From Nocardioidaceae bacterium (GTDB lineage: Bacteria > Actinomycetota > Actinomycetes > Propionibacteriales > Nocardioidaceae), in the NCBI GenBank assembly GCA_013696015.1, contig JACCZI010000070.1, forward strand, positions 1-14,208: a stretch of DNA of 14,208 nucleotides, given 5' to 3'. The notes beneath the pieces are model-generated. The model was not told the DNA's origin, ran no database searches, and saw nothing but the letters and a program-made list of their open reading frames with translations. Position numbers and translations under genes: made by a program. Below, one piece after another: positions 5,376 through 13,300 of the stretch (its first letter is position 1; every line of letters begins with the position of its first letter).

Positions 5376-6764
5376 GTGCCCGCCGAGTCCGTCGACACCG
5401 TGGTCAGCCTGTGCAAGCGACGCGGCTTCGTGTTCCCCAGCGGGGAGATCTACGGCGGCACCCGATCCGCGTGGGACTACGGCCCGCTCGGCGTCGAGTT
5501 GAAGGAGAACGTCAAGCGCCAGTGGTGGCGTGCCATGGTCACCGGCCGGGACGACGTCGTCGGCCTCGACTCCTCGGTGATCCTGCCACCGCAGGTCTGG
5601 AAGGCATCCGGTCACCTCGACGCGTTCGTCGACCCGCTCGTCGAGTGCCAGGCGTGCCACCGTCGGTTCCGCGCCGACCACCTCCAAGAGGAGTACGCCG
5701 AGCGCAAGGACCTCGACAACCCGGACACCGTCGAGCTGGCCCACATCGCGTGCCCCCACTGCGGGACGAAGAACGCGTGGACTAAGCCGCGGATGTTCAA
5801 CGGATTGCTGAAGACCTACCTCGGCCCGGTGGAGTCCGACGAGGGTCTGCACTACCTGCGCCCCGAGACCGCGCAGGGGATCTTCGTCAACTTCCTCAAC
5901 GTGATGACGTCGGCCCGACGGAGACCGCCCTTCGGCATCGGCCAGATCGGCAAGAGCTTCCGCAACGAGATCACGCCGGGGAACTTCATCTTCCGGACCC
6001 GCGAGTTCGAGCAGATGGAGCTGGAGTACTTCGTCGAGCCGGGCACCGACGAGGGCTGGCACGAGCATTGGATCGAGGTCCGGACGCAGTGGTACGTCGA
6101 CCTGGGCGTCGACCGGGACAACCTTCGCCACTACGAGCACCCGCAAGAGAAACGCTCGCACTACTCCAAGCGCACCGTCGATATCGAGTACCGCTTCCGG
6201 TTCGCCGGCTCTCAGTGGGGTGAGCTCGAGGGCGTGGCGAACCGCACCGACTTCGACCTGACCACCCATGCGCAGCACTCCGGCCAGGACCTGTCGTACT
6301 ACGACCAGATCAAGGGCGAGCGCTGGACTCCGTACGTTATCGAACCGGCCGCCGGGGTCAACCGCTCGATGATGGCGTTCCTGATCGACGCCTACACCGA
6401 GGACGCGGCGCCAAACGCCAAAGGTGGCGTGGACAAGCGCGTCGTGCTCAAGCTCGACCCCCGGCTGGCCCCGGTCAAGGTCGCGGTGCTGCCGTTGTCA
6501 CGCAACACCGACCTGTCACCGAAGGCCCGAGGCCTGGCCAGCGAGCTGCGCCGGGCGTGGAACGTCGACTTCGACGACGCGGGTGCGATCGGGCGCCGAT
6601 ACCGGCGACAGGACGAGATCGGTACGCCGTACTGCCTCACTGTCGACTTCGAGACCCTCGACGACGACGCGGTCACCGTGCGGGAGCGGGACAGCATGCG
6701 CCAGGAACGGATCCCCCTGAAGGCGGTCACCGCGCATCTCGCGGCGCGTTTGGCGGGGTGCTGA
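5376..6764 (+). CDS. glyS: Glycyl-tRNA synthetase, class II dimeric type
   Basis: This enzyme charges tRNA-Gly with glycine in the cytoplasm. The 462-residue length is normal for the alpha2 form. The N-terminal part has CKRRGFVFPSGEIYGG and WDYGPLGVELKENVK, a family hallmark. Motif 2 is FRNEITPGNFIFRTREFEQME (195-215), preceded by LRPETAQGIFVNF (161-173). Motif 3 is in EPAAGVNRSMMAFL (323-336). The anticodon-binding domain (about 363-460) begins LAPVKVAVLPL. An inserted zinc ribbon uses Cys91, Cys94, Cys126 and Cys129. The GTG start at 5376 has GGAG 5 nt upstream; an in-frame ATG at 5298 is rejected because it overlaps the ABM gene and adds unrelated residues. A TAACGT box at 5324-5329 may be its -10. 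Neighbouring the zinc operon is suggestive, since the enzyme binds zinc. Confidence 0.97.
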   Translation: MPAESVDTVVSLCKRRGFVFPSGEIYGGTRSAWDYGPLGVELKENVKRQWWRAMVTGRDDVVGLDSSVILPPQVWKASGHLDAFVDPLVECQACHRRFRADHLQEEYAERKDLDNPDTVELAHIACPHCGTKNAWTKPRMFNGLLKTYLGPVESDEGLHYLRPETAQGIFVNFLNVMTSARRRPPFGIGQIGKSFRNEITPGNFIFRTREFEQMELEYFVEPGTDEGWHEHWIEVRTQWYVDLGVDRDNLRHYEHPQEKRSHYSKRTVDIEYRFRFAGSQWGELEGVANRTDFDLTTHAQHSGQDLSYYDQIKGERWTPYVIEPAAGVNRSMMAFLIDAYTEDAAPNAKGGVDKRVVLKLDPRLAPVKVAVLPLSRNTDLSPKARGLASELRRAWNVDFDDAGAIGRRYRRQDEIGTPYCLTVDFETLDDDAVTVRERDSMRQERIPLKAVTAHLAARLAGC

Positions 6765-6780
6765 ACACCGATCCCGCACA

Positions 6781-7416
6781 ATGTGGATGGTGCTGAGGTC
6801 CCCTATCCGGCGGATGTCCGCGGGTTTGCTGTTCACTGCGGTCGTGCTGGCCGTGGGCAGCACTGCTTGCAGCTCGCAGGACACCGAGGTGCCTGCGGCG
6901 ACGCCGACGGACACCGCACCCTCCACCGGACCGAACGTCAAGGTCCCCCAGGGGGTCACGCTCACCGACGCGGGCGCCACCCTCGAGGTCGGTGACAAGG
7001 CAAGCGCCCCGGTCGGCAAGGGAGCGCGGGCAAGTGTGCTGAGCGTGACTGTGTCGAAGGTCGTCAAAGGATCGATGAAAGACTTCACCTCGTTCGTCCT
7101 CTCCGCCAAGCAGCGCGCGTCGACGCCGTACTACGTGTCGGCAACCGTGACCAACGAGGGGCCGGGCACGATGCGGCAGACCGACGTGCCGTTGTTCGGC
7201 TTCGACTCGACCGACACCGCGTTCCCCCCGACGTCGCTGGTGGGCACGTTCGACAGGTGTGCCGGAGGCCCACTGCCCGCAGGCTTCGCGCCGCAGGACC
7301 GGGTCAAACCCTGTCTGGTCTACCTGGTGCCCCCGAAGGCAACGCTGCAGGCGGTGCAGCTGCGCACCAGCAACCAGACCGAGCCGATCTCCTGGCCGGT
7401 CGGCTCACCCGAGTGA
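6781..7416 (+). CDS. Putative lipoprotein of unknown function
   Basis: Up to 211 residues. The N-terminus has an Arg-containing n-region (RSPIRR), a hydrophobic core (GLLFTAVVLAVG) and a slightly degenerate lipobox STAC with Cys30, so it is probably a lipid-anchored exported protein. A Ser/Thr/Pro/Ala-rich linker follows (about 31-55). Then a beta-rich domain (about 85-205) contains YYVSATVTNEGPGTM, a pattern seen in DUF4352-like immunoglobulin-type extracellular domains, and two Cys (160 and 178) that could form a disulfide. The start is uncertain: ATG at 6781, ATG at 6787 and GTG at 6790 are all in frame, none with a ribosome site. A CACAAT -10-like box at 6777-6782 would favour a leaderless start at 6790. 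It begins 16 bp after glyS. The function is unknown. Confidence 0.8.
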   Translation: MWMVLRSPIRRMSAGLLFTAVVLAVGSTACSSQDTEVPAATPTDTAPSTGPNVKVPQGVTLTDAGATLEVGDKASAPVGKGARASVLSVTVSKVVKGSMKDFTSFVLSAKQRASTPYYVSATVTNEGPGTMRQTDVPLFGFDSTDTAFPPTSLVGTFDRCAGGPLPAGFAPQDRVKPCLVYLVPPKATLQAVQLRTSNQTEPISWPVGSPE

Positions 7417-7483
7417 GTGGTCCGTCGGCTCGCTTGTGAGTACGCGTCGATCGCCCCACTGCGAGGTGGGGGAGACTGGGAAA

Positions 7484-8620
7484 ATGGTGATCCCCGCGTC
7501 ACTGCGCCTCGGCGGCCTCGAGGTCACGCCTCCTGTGGTGCTCGCACCCATGGCCGGCGTGACCAATGCGGCCTTCCGTCGCCTCTGCAGCGAGCAGGGG
7601 GCGGGCTTGTACGTCTGCGAGATGATCACGTCCCGCGGCATCGTCGAGGGTGACCGGACGAGCCTGTCGATGCTGGTGTTCGACGAGGCGGAGCGGATCC
7701 GCTCGGTGCAGGTGTACGGGGTGGACCCCGTCTACGTGGCGAAGGCGGTCGAGATTCTCTGTGGCGACCACGGCATCGGCCACGTGGACCTCAACTTCGG
7801 CTGCCCGGTGCCCAAGGTGACCCGCAAGGGTGGCGGCGCCGCCCTGCCGTGGAAGCGGCGACTGCTGGCCGACATCCTGCGTGCCGCCGTCACCGCGGCG
7901 CAGCCGTACGGCGTGCCGGTCACGATGAAGACGCGCAAGGGCATCGATGACGAGCACGAGACGTACGTCGAGGCTGGCCGGATCGCGCAGGAGTCGGGGA
8001 TCGCTGCAATCGCGCTGCACGCCCGGACCGCGGCGCAGCACTACTCGGGGTCGGCCGACTGGGGCGCGATCGCTGAGCTGGTGGCCTCCGTCGACATTCC
8101 CGTGCTCGGCAACGGTGACATCTGGGAGGCCTCCGACGCTGTCCGGATGGTCGAGCTGACCGGCTGCGCCGGTGTGGTCGTGGGTCGTGGTTGTCTGGGT
8201 CGACCGTGGCTGTTCCGCGATCTGGCCGCCGCTTTCGCCGCCGCCGGGGAGCGAACGCCTGCGCTGCCGAGCCTCGGAGAGGTTGCGGCGGTGATGCGTC
8301 GTCACGCCGAGCTGCTCGTCGAGCACGTCGGCGAGGAACGCGGCTGCATCGAGTTCCGCAAGCACATCGCGTGGTATCTCAAGGGGTTCCGAGCCGGGGG
8401 TCACATCCGTGCCCGGCTGGGGATGGTGTCGTCTCTCGCGGATCTCGACGCGCTGCTCGCCGACCTGGACCCCGCCGAGCCGTACCCGACTAGTGAGCTG
8501 GGCGCCCCGCGGGGCCGTCAGGGCAGCCCTCGGCGGGTAGCCGTGCCCGACGGCTGGCTCGACGACCGCGACGTTCGGCGCATCGACGCCGCAGCGGAGA
8601 TCGGTGTCTCAGGCGGCTGA
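7484..8620 (+). CDS. dusB: DusB-type tRNA-dihydrouridine synthase
   Basis: This flavoenzyme reduces specific uridines in tRNA to dihydrouridine using FMN and NADPH. The 378 residues form a TIM barrel followed by a helical tRNA-binding domain. Motifs include the FMN site APMAGVTNAAFRRLC (21-35), CEMITSRGI, QVYGVDP (76-82), LNFGCPVPKVTRKGGGAAL (103-121) with the catalytic Cys107, VTMKTRKG (146-153), ALHARTAAQHYSG (177-189), and the phosphate site GNGDIW...GVVVGRGCLGRPWLF. The C-terminal FRKHIAWYLKGFRAG is typical of DusB. The ATG at 7484 has GGAG 9 nt upstream; an open frame back to 7259 overlaps the lipoprotein gene and is not used. The Dus subfamily name rests on recall of family features. 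Confidence 0.95.
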   Translation: MVIPASLRLGGLEVTPPVVLAPMAGVTNAAFRRLCSEQGAGLYVCEMITSRGIVEGDRTSLSMLVFDEAERIRSVQVYGVDPVYVAKAVEILCGDHGIGHVDLNFGCPVPKVTRKGGGAALPWKRRLLADILRAAVTAAQPYGVPVTMKTRKGIDDEHETYVEAGRIAQESGIAAIALHARTAAQHYSGSADWGAIAELVASVDIPVLGNGDIWEASDAVRMVELTGCAGVVVGRGCLGRPWLFRDLAAAFAAAGERTPALPSLGEVAAVMRRHAELLVEHVGEERGCIEFRKHIAWYLKGFRAGGHIRARLGMVSSLADLDALLADLDPAEPYPTSELGAPRGRQGSPRRVAVPDGWLDDRDVRRIDAAAEIGVSGG

Positions 8621-8631
8621 CAGGCGCAGCC

Positions 8632-8868
8632 TCAAAGCACCTCGCGGCACTGCATGGTGTACCCCGACGGCTGGGGCTGCCGAGGCGTCTTGCCGCGGCC
8701 CCGGTCGGCGAATGCGATGCCAACGGACAGTGACGTGGCCGCGTTGAGCTGCACCGAGGTGGGCGCGGCCCCCTCGCCGATCGCCGCCGCTGGCACTCCG
8801 GCGGAGGTGGCAGCGAGGCAGATGACGGCAGAGAGAGCGCCGCCGGTGAGCAGGCGAGTGCGGGTCAT
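8632..8868 (-). CDS. Small secreted protein of unknown function
   Basis: The 78-residue product has a clear signal peptide: MTRTRLL, a hydrophobic core GGALSAVICLAATSAG and an alanine-rich cleavage region near PAAA (about 25-29). The mature part is only about 50 residues, with one Cys (74), and matches nothing I know. The gene is supported by a promoter with ATGACA, a 17-bp spacer and GACAAT ending 5 nt before the ATG, by its gene-sized gap between dusB (11 bp, convergent) and dgt (divergent), and by good codon usage. On the opposite strand the dgt frame is open here, which could tempt an automated caller to extend dgt over it. Confidence 0.65.
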   Translation of the reverse strand: MTRTRLLTGGALSAVICLAATSAGVPAAAIGEGAAPTSVQLNAATSLSVGIAFADRGRGKTPRQPQPSGYTMQCREVL

Positions 8869-8873
8869 GCCCC

Positions 8874-8902
8874 ATTGTCACCGGCGACGTCGTGCCTGTC
8901 AT
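8874..8902 (-). promoter_or_regulatory. Promoter of the small secreted protein gene
   Basis: On the minus strand ATGACA (8897-8902) and GACAAT (8874-8879) are separated by 17 bp, and the ATG follows 5 nt after the -10 box. The transcript is probably leaderless or nearly so. This promoter runs divergently from the dgt promoter about 30 bp away. Confidence 0.5.
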
Positions 8903-8930
8903 CCGGAGATGGCACCGGCGCCACACCGGC

Positions 8931-8944
8931 TAGCCTCGCCTGTG
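8931..8944 (+). promoter_or_regulatory. Candidate leaderless -10 box (TAGCCT) before dgt
   Basis: TAGCCT at 8931-8936 is followed by 8 nt and the ATG at 8945 (5 nt to an in-frame GTG at 8942). It is identical to the box before the gene at 426. No ribosome site or clear -35 box is visible. Confidence 0.45.
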
Positions 8945-10234
8945 ATGGACGTACCGGCCAGCACACCGGGCTACACGGCCCGAGACGCCGCACGGCTGCT
9001 CGACGAACCGGCCAAGCGCGGCGGTCGCACCCCCTACGAGCGAGACCGGGCACGCGTGCTGCACGCGGCCTCGTTCCGGCGGCTTTCCGCGAAGACGCAG
9101 GTGGTGGGGCCGGGCACCGACGACTTCGTCCGCAACCGCCTGACCCACTCGCTCGAGGTTGCCCAGGTTGCGCGCGACCTCGGAAAGGCGCTCGGCTGCG
9201 ACGGCGACGTGGTCGAGACGGCCGCGCTGGCGCACGACCTCGGGCACCCGCCGTTCGGTCACAACGGTGAGCGGGCCCTCAACGACGCCGCCCTCGAGAT
9301 CGGTGGCTTCGAGGGAAACGCGCAGACGTTGCGCGTCCTCACCCGCCTCGAGGCCAAGACGTTCGACCACTCCACGCCTCCGCCGCGCAGCCTGGGGCTC
9401 AACCTGACCAGGGCCGTGCTCGACGCCTGCGCCAAGTACCCGTGGACACTGGACGACGCCCCGCAGGTGCCGCTCGGCAACAACGACGACCCGTCGTGGC
9501 GGGTCCGGAAGTTTGGCGTGTACGCCGACGACCTCCCGGTGTTCTGGTGGCTCCGCGACGGTGCGCCGTCGGCGGCGCGCTGCCTTGAGGCGCAGGTCAT
9601 GGACCTGGCCGACGACATCGCCTACTCGGTGCACGACGTCGAGGACGCCGTCGTCGCCGGGCGGTTTCAGTTCGATGCGGTGAGCGCCGAGCCCGCCGGT
9701 GTCTGGACGGCCGTCCGCGACTGGTACCTGCCGCAGGCCGACGACGCAGTGCTCGAGTCGGCGCTGAAGCGGCTGGCCGTGCTGCCGGAGTGGCCGGACC
9801 GGGCGTACGACGGGACCCGGATCGCACTGGCACGGCTGAAGGGCCTGACCAGCGCACTCATCGGCCGCTTCTGCAGCGCCACCGAGGCAGCCACACGGGC
9901 GCGGCACGGCGCCGGCAGGCTCACTCGGTACGCCGCTGACCTGGTGGTGCCGGAGGACACCTGGACCGAGATCGCGGTGCTCAAGGGGATCGCTGCCCAC
10001 TTCGTGATGCGCAGCGACGAGCGCCGGGAGCTGCTGCTGCGGCAGCGTGCGGTGCTGGGGGATCTGGTGGGGGCGCTCGCGGCTGCCGGACCGGACGCTC
10101 TTGAGCCGACCTTCCGGCAGGACCACACCCAGGCGGTCGACGAGGCGGCACGGCTGCGCGTCGTGATCGACCAGGTCGCCTCGCTCACCGACCCGTCGGC
10201 CCGCGCCTGGCACGCCCGCCTCTGCGGCCGGTAG
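8945..10234 (+). CDS. dgt: Deoxyguanosinetriphosphate triphosphohydrolase-like HD protein
   Basis: This 429-residue HD-domain protein is of the dGTPase family, which hydrolyses dNTPs to nucleoside and triphosphate and so affects dNTP pools. The N-terminus has GGRTPYERDRARVLHAASFRRLSAKTQV (26-53), a family hallmark. The metal site is formed by His68 (NRLTHSLEVAQVAR), His97-Asp98 (ALAHDLGHPPFGHNGE, with His101 and His106 also conserved) and an Asp in DLADDIAYSVHD (220-231). FEGNAQTLRVLTRLE (122-136) is also typical. The start is set by the domain and by a TAGCCT box; the open frame extends to 8654, but that part covers the opposing secreted-protein gene. It lies 139 bp before dnaG, as in many actinobacteria. 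Substrate preference cannot be told from sequence. Confidence 0.94.
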   Translation: MDVPASTPGYTARDAARLLDEPAKRGGRTPYERDRARVLHAASFRRLSAKTQVVGPGTDDFVRNRLTHSLEVAQVARDLGKALGCDGDVVETAALAHDLGHPPFGHNGERALNDAALEIGGFEGNAQTLRVLTRLEAKTFDHSTPPPRSLGLNLTRAVLDACAKYPWTLDDAPQVPLGNNDDPSWRVRKFGVYADDLPVFWWLRDGAPSAARCLEAQVMDLADDIAYSVHDVEDAVVAGRFQFDAVSAEPAGVWTAVRDWYLPQADDAVLESALKRLAVLPEWPDRAYDGTRIALARLKGLTSALIGRFCSATEAATRARHGAGRLTRYAADLVVPEDTWTEIAVLKGIAAHFVMRSDERRELLLRQRAVLGDLVGALAAAGPDALEPTFRQDHTQAVDEAARLRVVIDQVASLTDPSARAWHARLCGR

Positions 10235-10246
10235 CCCGGACTCATG

Positions 10247-10309
10247 CCGCAATTGGCGCGAAGATGACGCACGGCCCCACTGACCGCGTCACCTTCCCGC
10301 CAATTCCGG
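10247..10309. repeat. 63-bp near-perfect palindrome between dgt and dnaG
   Basis: Arms at 10247-10270 and 10286-10309 pair at 21 of 24 positions around a 15-nt loop (10271-10285). The left arm contains AATTGGCGCGAAGATGACGC, and the right arm is its reverse complement apart from mismatches at 10259/10297, 10264/10292 and 10250/10306. It begins 12 bp after the dgt stop. No T-run follows, so if it terminates dgt transcription it is of the tail-less actinobacterial kind. Its length and the AATTGGCG ends also fit a small palindromic repeat element. Confidence 0.85.
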
Positions 10310-10359
10310 GGTTCGGCAGCGGCGTCCACAGGGCGTCACCTCCGCGCGGCTGCGCTGCG

Positions 10360-10373
10360 TAGACTCGCCGATC
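10360..10373 (+). promoter_or_regulatory. Candidate leaderless -10 box (TAGACT) before dnaG
   Basis: TAGACT at 10360-10365 is followed by 8 nt and the dnaG ATG. No ribosome site is present in between. The -35 region is unclear. If used, dnaG has its own promoter downstream of the palindrome. Confidence 0.45.
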
Positions 10374-12257
10374 ATGGCTGGGCGGATCCGCGAGGACGAC
10401 ATCGCAGCGGTCCGCGAGCGGGCTCACATTGACGAGGTCATCAGCCAGCATGTGACGTTGCGCCCGGCAGGCGGCGGGTCGCTCAAAGGCCTGTGTCCGT
10501 TCCACGACGAGAAGTCACCCTCGTTGAGCGTCACGCCGAGTCGGGGTTACTACCACTGCTTCGGCTGCCAGGCGGGGGGAGACGTCTTCACGTTCCTGCA
10601 GCAGATCGAGGGGTTGTCGTTCACCGAGGCCGTCGAGCGGTTGGCGGGCCGCTACGGAGTGCAGCTGCGCTTCGCCGAGGGTGGCAGCGCGCCGACGCAA
10701 CAACGCGGCCAGCGCTCCCGACTGGTCGAGGCCAACAGCCTCGCCGCCGAGTTCTACGCCAGTGCGTTGGCCGACTCGGCGGAGGCAGCACCAGGGCGCC
10801 AGTTCCTGAGCGACCGCGGCTTCGACAAGGACGCCGCCGAGCGTTTCGGCATCGGCTTTGCCGCGCGCAGCGGCGAGGCGCTGCTCCGCCACCTGCGGCA
10901 GAAGGGGTTCCGCGACGACGAGCTCGTCACCGCCGGGCTGGTGGCCTCCGGTACGCGGGGGGCGTACGACCGTTTCCGGGGCCGTCTGCTGTGGCCGATC
11001 CGCGAGCTGTCCGGCGACGTCGTCGGGTTCGGGGCGCGCCGACTGTTCGACGACGACCGGGTCGAGGCGAAGTACCTCAACACCCCCGACACCCCGCTGT
11101 ACAAGAAGAGCCACGTCCTCTACGGCGTGGACCTCGCCCGCCGCAACATCTCGAGCGGGTCGCAGGCGGTGGTGGTCGAGGGCTACACCGACGTGATGGC
11201 CTGCCATGAGTCCGGTGTGGGGACCGCCGTGGCCACCTGTGGCACCGCCTTCGGCGACGACCATGCCCGGCTGCTGCGGCGGCTGCTGCTCGACCACGAC
11301 GAGTTCCGCGGCGAGATCATCTTCACGTTCGACGGGGACGACGCCGGCCAGCGCGCGGCGATGCGTGCCTTCCAGGGAGACGCACAGTTCGTGGCCCAGA
11401 CGTACGTCGCCGTGGAACCGGAGGGCCTCGACCCGTGTGACCTGCGACTGTCGAAGGGCGACGCCGCCGTGCGCGAGCTGGTCGCCCGACGGGTGCCGCT
11501 CTACCGCTTCGTGCTGCGCAACGTCCTTTCCCGATACGACCTGGACCGGGCGGACCAGCGGGTCGACGCCGTCCGCGACGCGGCTCGGCTGGTGGCCAGC
11601 GTGCGTGACCGCTCCAAGGTCAACGCCTTCACCCGCGAGCTGACCGGCCTGGTGGGTGTCGACATCGACGAGGTCAGGGCGGAGGTGCGCCGGGCGTCGT
11701 CACGCCGGCCGCGCGGTCAGCCAACAACCAGCTCGGCACCGCGAACCGGCAACGGGAGTGCGCCGGTGGCTCCGGACGTACCCGACGTACGGGACGCGCA
11801 CTTCGCCGACGAGTGGGAGGCGCTCAAGGCCGTGGTGCAGTACCCACATCTGGTCGATGTCAGTGGGCTCGATGCCGGGGACTTCACCCACCCGACCCTG
11901 TCGGCGCTGTGGTCGGCGGTGACCGCGGTGCCGCTGCCGACAGCGCCCGATCCGCGGTGGTGGCAGTCTTTGACCACGGACGCCGATGAGCCCGAGACGG
12001 CCCGTCTTATCGCCGGCCTGGCCGTCGAGCCGATGCGGACTGTCACCGAGCCCGATGACCGCCTGGTGTCCGCCTTGTTGGCCCGGGTGCAGGAGCTGAC
12101 GGCACAACGCCAGGTGGAGGCGCTCAAGTCGCGGCTGCAACGCACGAACCCGATCGAGCAGGTCAGCGACTACAACCGCATGTTCGGTGAGCTGGTGGCG
12201 CTCGAGCAGCGGCGTCGCGCGCTACGGGATCGGGCCATCGGCGGGGGAGTGGCCTGA
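10374..12257 (+). CDS. dnaG: DNA primase DnaG
   Basis: This primase makes RNA primers at the replication fork. The 627 residues are normal for an actinobacterial DnaG. The N-terminal CHC2 zinc domain has Cys41, His44, Cys62 and Cys65 (CPFHDEKSPS and HCFGCQAGGD). The catalytic core follows, with FRGRLLWPIR and AKYLNTPDTPLYKKS (232-246). The TOPRIM motif is VVVEGYTDVMA (267-277), with Glu269, and FTFDGDDAGQRAA (317-329), with Asp320, Asp322 and Asp323. A polar linker (about 440-475) leads to a C-terminal helicase-binding domain (about 480-627), which ends in a helix rich in Arg and Leu. All catalytic residues are present. It is followed 98 bp later by a sigma factor gene. Confidence 0.97.
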   Translation: MAGRIREDDIAAVRERAHIDEVISQHVTLRPAGGGSLKGLCPFHDEKSPSLSVTPSRGYYHCFGCQAGGDVFTFLQQIEGLSFTEAVERLAGRYGVQLRFAEGGSAPTQQRGQRSRLVEANSLAAEFYASALADSAEAAPGRQFLSDRGFDKDAAERFGIGFAARSGEALLRHLRQKGFRDDELVTAGLVASGTRGAYDRFRGRLLWPIRELSGDVVGFGARRLFDDDRVEAKYLNTPDTPLYKKSHVLYGVDLARRNISSGSQAVVVEGYTDVMACHESGVGTAVATCGTAFGDDHARLLRRLLLDHDEFRGEIIFTFDGDDAGQRAAMRAFQGDAQFVAQTYVAVEPEGLDPCDLRLSKGDAAVRELVARRVPLYRFVLRNVLSRYDLDRADQRVDAVRDAARLVASVRDRSKVNAFTRELTGLVGVDIDEVRAEVRRASSRRPRGQPTTSSAPRTGNGSAPVAPDVPDVRDAHFADEWEALKAVVQYPHLVDVSGLDAGDFTHPTLSALWSAVTAVPLPTAPDPRWWQSLTTDADEPETARLIAGLAVEPMRTVTEPDDRLVSALLARVQELTAQRQVEALKSRLQRTNPIEQVSDYNRMFGELVALEQRRRALRDRAIGGGVA

Positions 12258-12355
12258 GTAGTTCGGCTGGTGTCCACAGATCCGCCCGGACGTCCCCGAA
12301 ATGACAGCGGCCCCACGACACTGCAGCGCAGAGGACGAGCGCCGGGGAGGCAGCC

Positions 12356-13300
12356 ATGAGGGCAGCAGGAGCGGCCAAGGTGGTCGAGTCTGCCCTCGAG
12401 GACCGCTCGGATGGGTTGCGGTGCTACCTCGACCGGATCGCCGCTGTGCCGCTGCTGTCGGCGGCCGAGGAGGTGCGGCTGGCGTTCGACGTCGAGGCAG
12501 GGCTGCTGGCTTTGGCCCGACTCGACGCAGGGTGCCCGGACTCGCTGCTCGCCGATGAGCTGCGGGTGCTCGCCCTAGTCGGCCACCGGGCCCGCGGTCG
12601 GATGGTCGCCGCCAACCTGCGCCTGGTGGTCTCGGCGGCACGTCGCTACCGCGGCCGCGGAGTGCCGCTCGTCGACCTCATCCAGGAGGGAAACCTCGGC
12701 CTGATCCGGGCCGTGGAGAAGTTCGACTACCAGCGCGGCTACAAATTCTCGACGTACGCCATGTGGTGGATCCGCCAGGCGATCACCCGGGGCCTCGCCG
12801 AAGCATCCCGGACGATCCGGCTGCCGGTCCACGTCATGGGCAGGCTCAACCTGTGCCTGGCTGTCCGTCGTGAGCTGACGGTGAGTCTGGGTCGACCTCC
12901 CACCGTCGATGAGCTGGCTCACCTGACCGGGCTCGACTCCGACGTGGTCGACGACCTGTTGCGCCACGACCGTGAGCCACTGTCGCTCGACATGGCGATG
13001 GCGCACGTGTCCCAGCTGGGCGAGACGATCATCGACCCGGATGCCACCGACCCGAGCGACTTCGCGGCCGAGGCAGTCATGGAAGAGCGGCTGCGCGACG
13101 CGCTCAGCGTTCTCTCTGCGCAGGAGCAGGCGATTCTCGTCCGCCGGTACGGCTTCAGCGGAGCGGCGCGGGGCACACAAGACGTCGCCACCGAGCTCGG
13201 CATGAGCCGCGATCGTGTGCGGTATGTCGAGGCGCAGGCGTTGCGCAAGCTGCGGTCGACCCCGGCGGCTGCTGGACTGCGGGACTTCTGGTCCGGGTGA
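12356..13300 (+). CDS. RNA polymerase sigma-70 factor, RpoD family, group 2-like
   Basis: This 314-residue factor directs RNA polymerase to promoters. Region 1.2 is near DGLRCYLDRIAAVPLLSAAEE (19-39). Region 2 spans about 77-160 with NLRLVVSAARRYRGRGVPL, DLIQEGNLGLIRAVEKFD (107-124) and the -10 recognition helix YKFSTYAMWWIRQAITR (129-145). Region 3 runs to about 235, with LPVHV and RPPTVDELA. Region 4 (about 247-302) ends with the helix-turn-helix TQDVATELGMSRDRVRYVEAQALRKLR. It lacks the acidic N-terminal region 1.1 of a housekeeping sigma and is short, so it looks like a group 2 (SigB/HrdB-like, non-essential) factor. The ATG has GGGGAGG 5 nt upstream. It follows dnaG, echoing the primase-sigma gene order seen in other bacteria. 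Confidence 0.93.
   Translation: MRAAGAAKVVESALEDRSDGLRCYLDRIAAVPLLSAAEEVRLAFDVEAGLLALARLDAGCPDSLLADELRVLALVGHRARGRMVAANLRLVVSAARRYRGRGVPLVDLIQEGNLGLIRAVEKFDYQRGYKFSTYAMWWIRQAITRGLAEASRTIRLPVHVMGRLNLCLAVRRELTVSLGRPPTVDELAHLTGLDSDVVDDLLRHDREPLSLDMAMAHVSQLGETIIDPDATDPSDFAAEAVMEERLRDALSVLSAQEQAILVRRYGFSGAARGTQDVATELGMSRDRVRYVEAQALRKLRSTPAAAGLRDFWSG

Noticed and set aside
5286..6278. 330-codon minus-strand open frame opposite glyS
   Set aside because: The plus strand has complete class II synthetase motifs; the minus translation is low-complexity and motif-free.
8930..10252. 440-codon open frame on the minus strand opposite dgt
   Set aside because: It is a mirror of dgt codon bias: rich in Arg, Val, Leu and Gly with no motif, while the plus strand encodes an intact HD protein.
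10264..10362. Small ORF starting inside the palindrome (MTHGPTDRVTF...)
   Set aside because: It has no ribosome site, follows the hairpin sequence through both arms, and its composition is not convincing.
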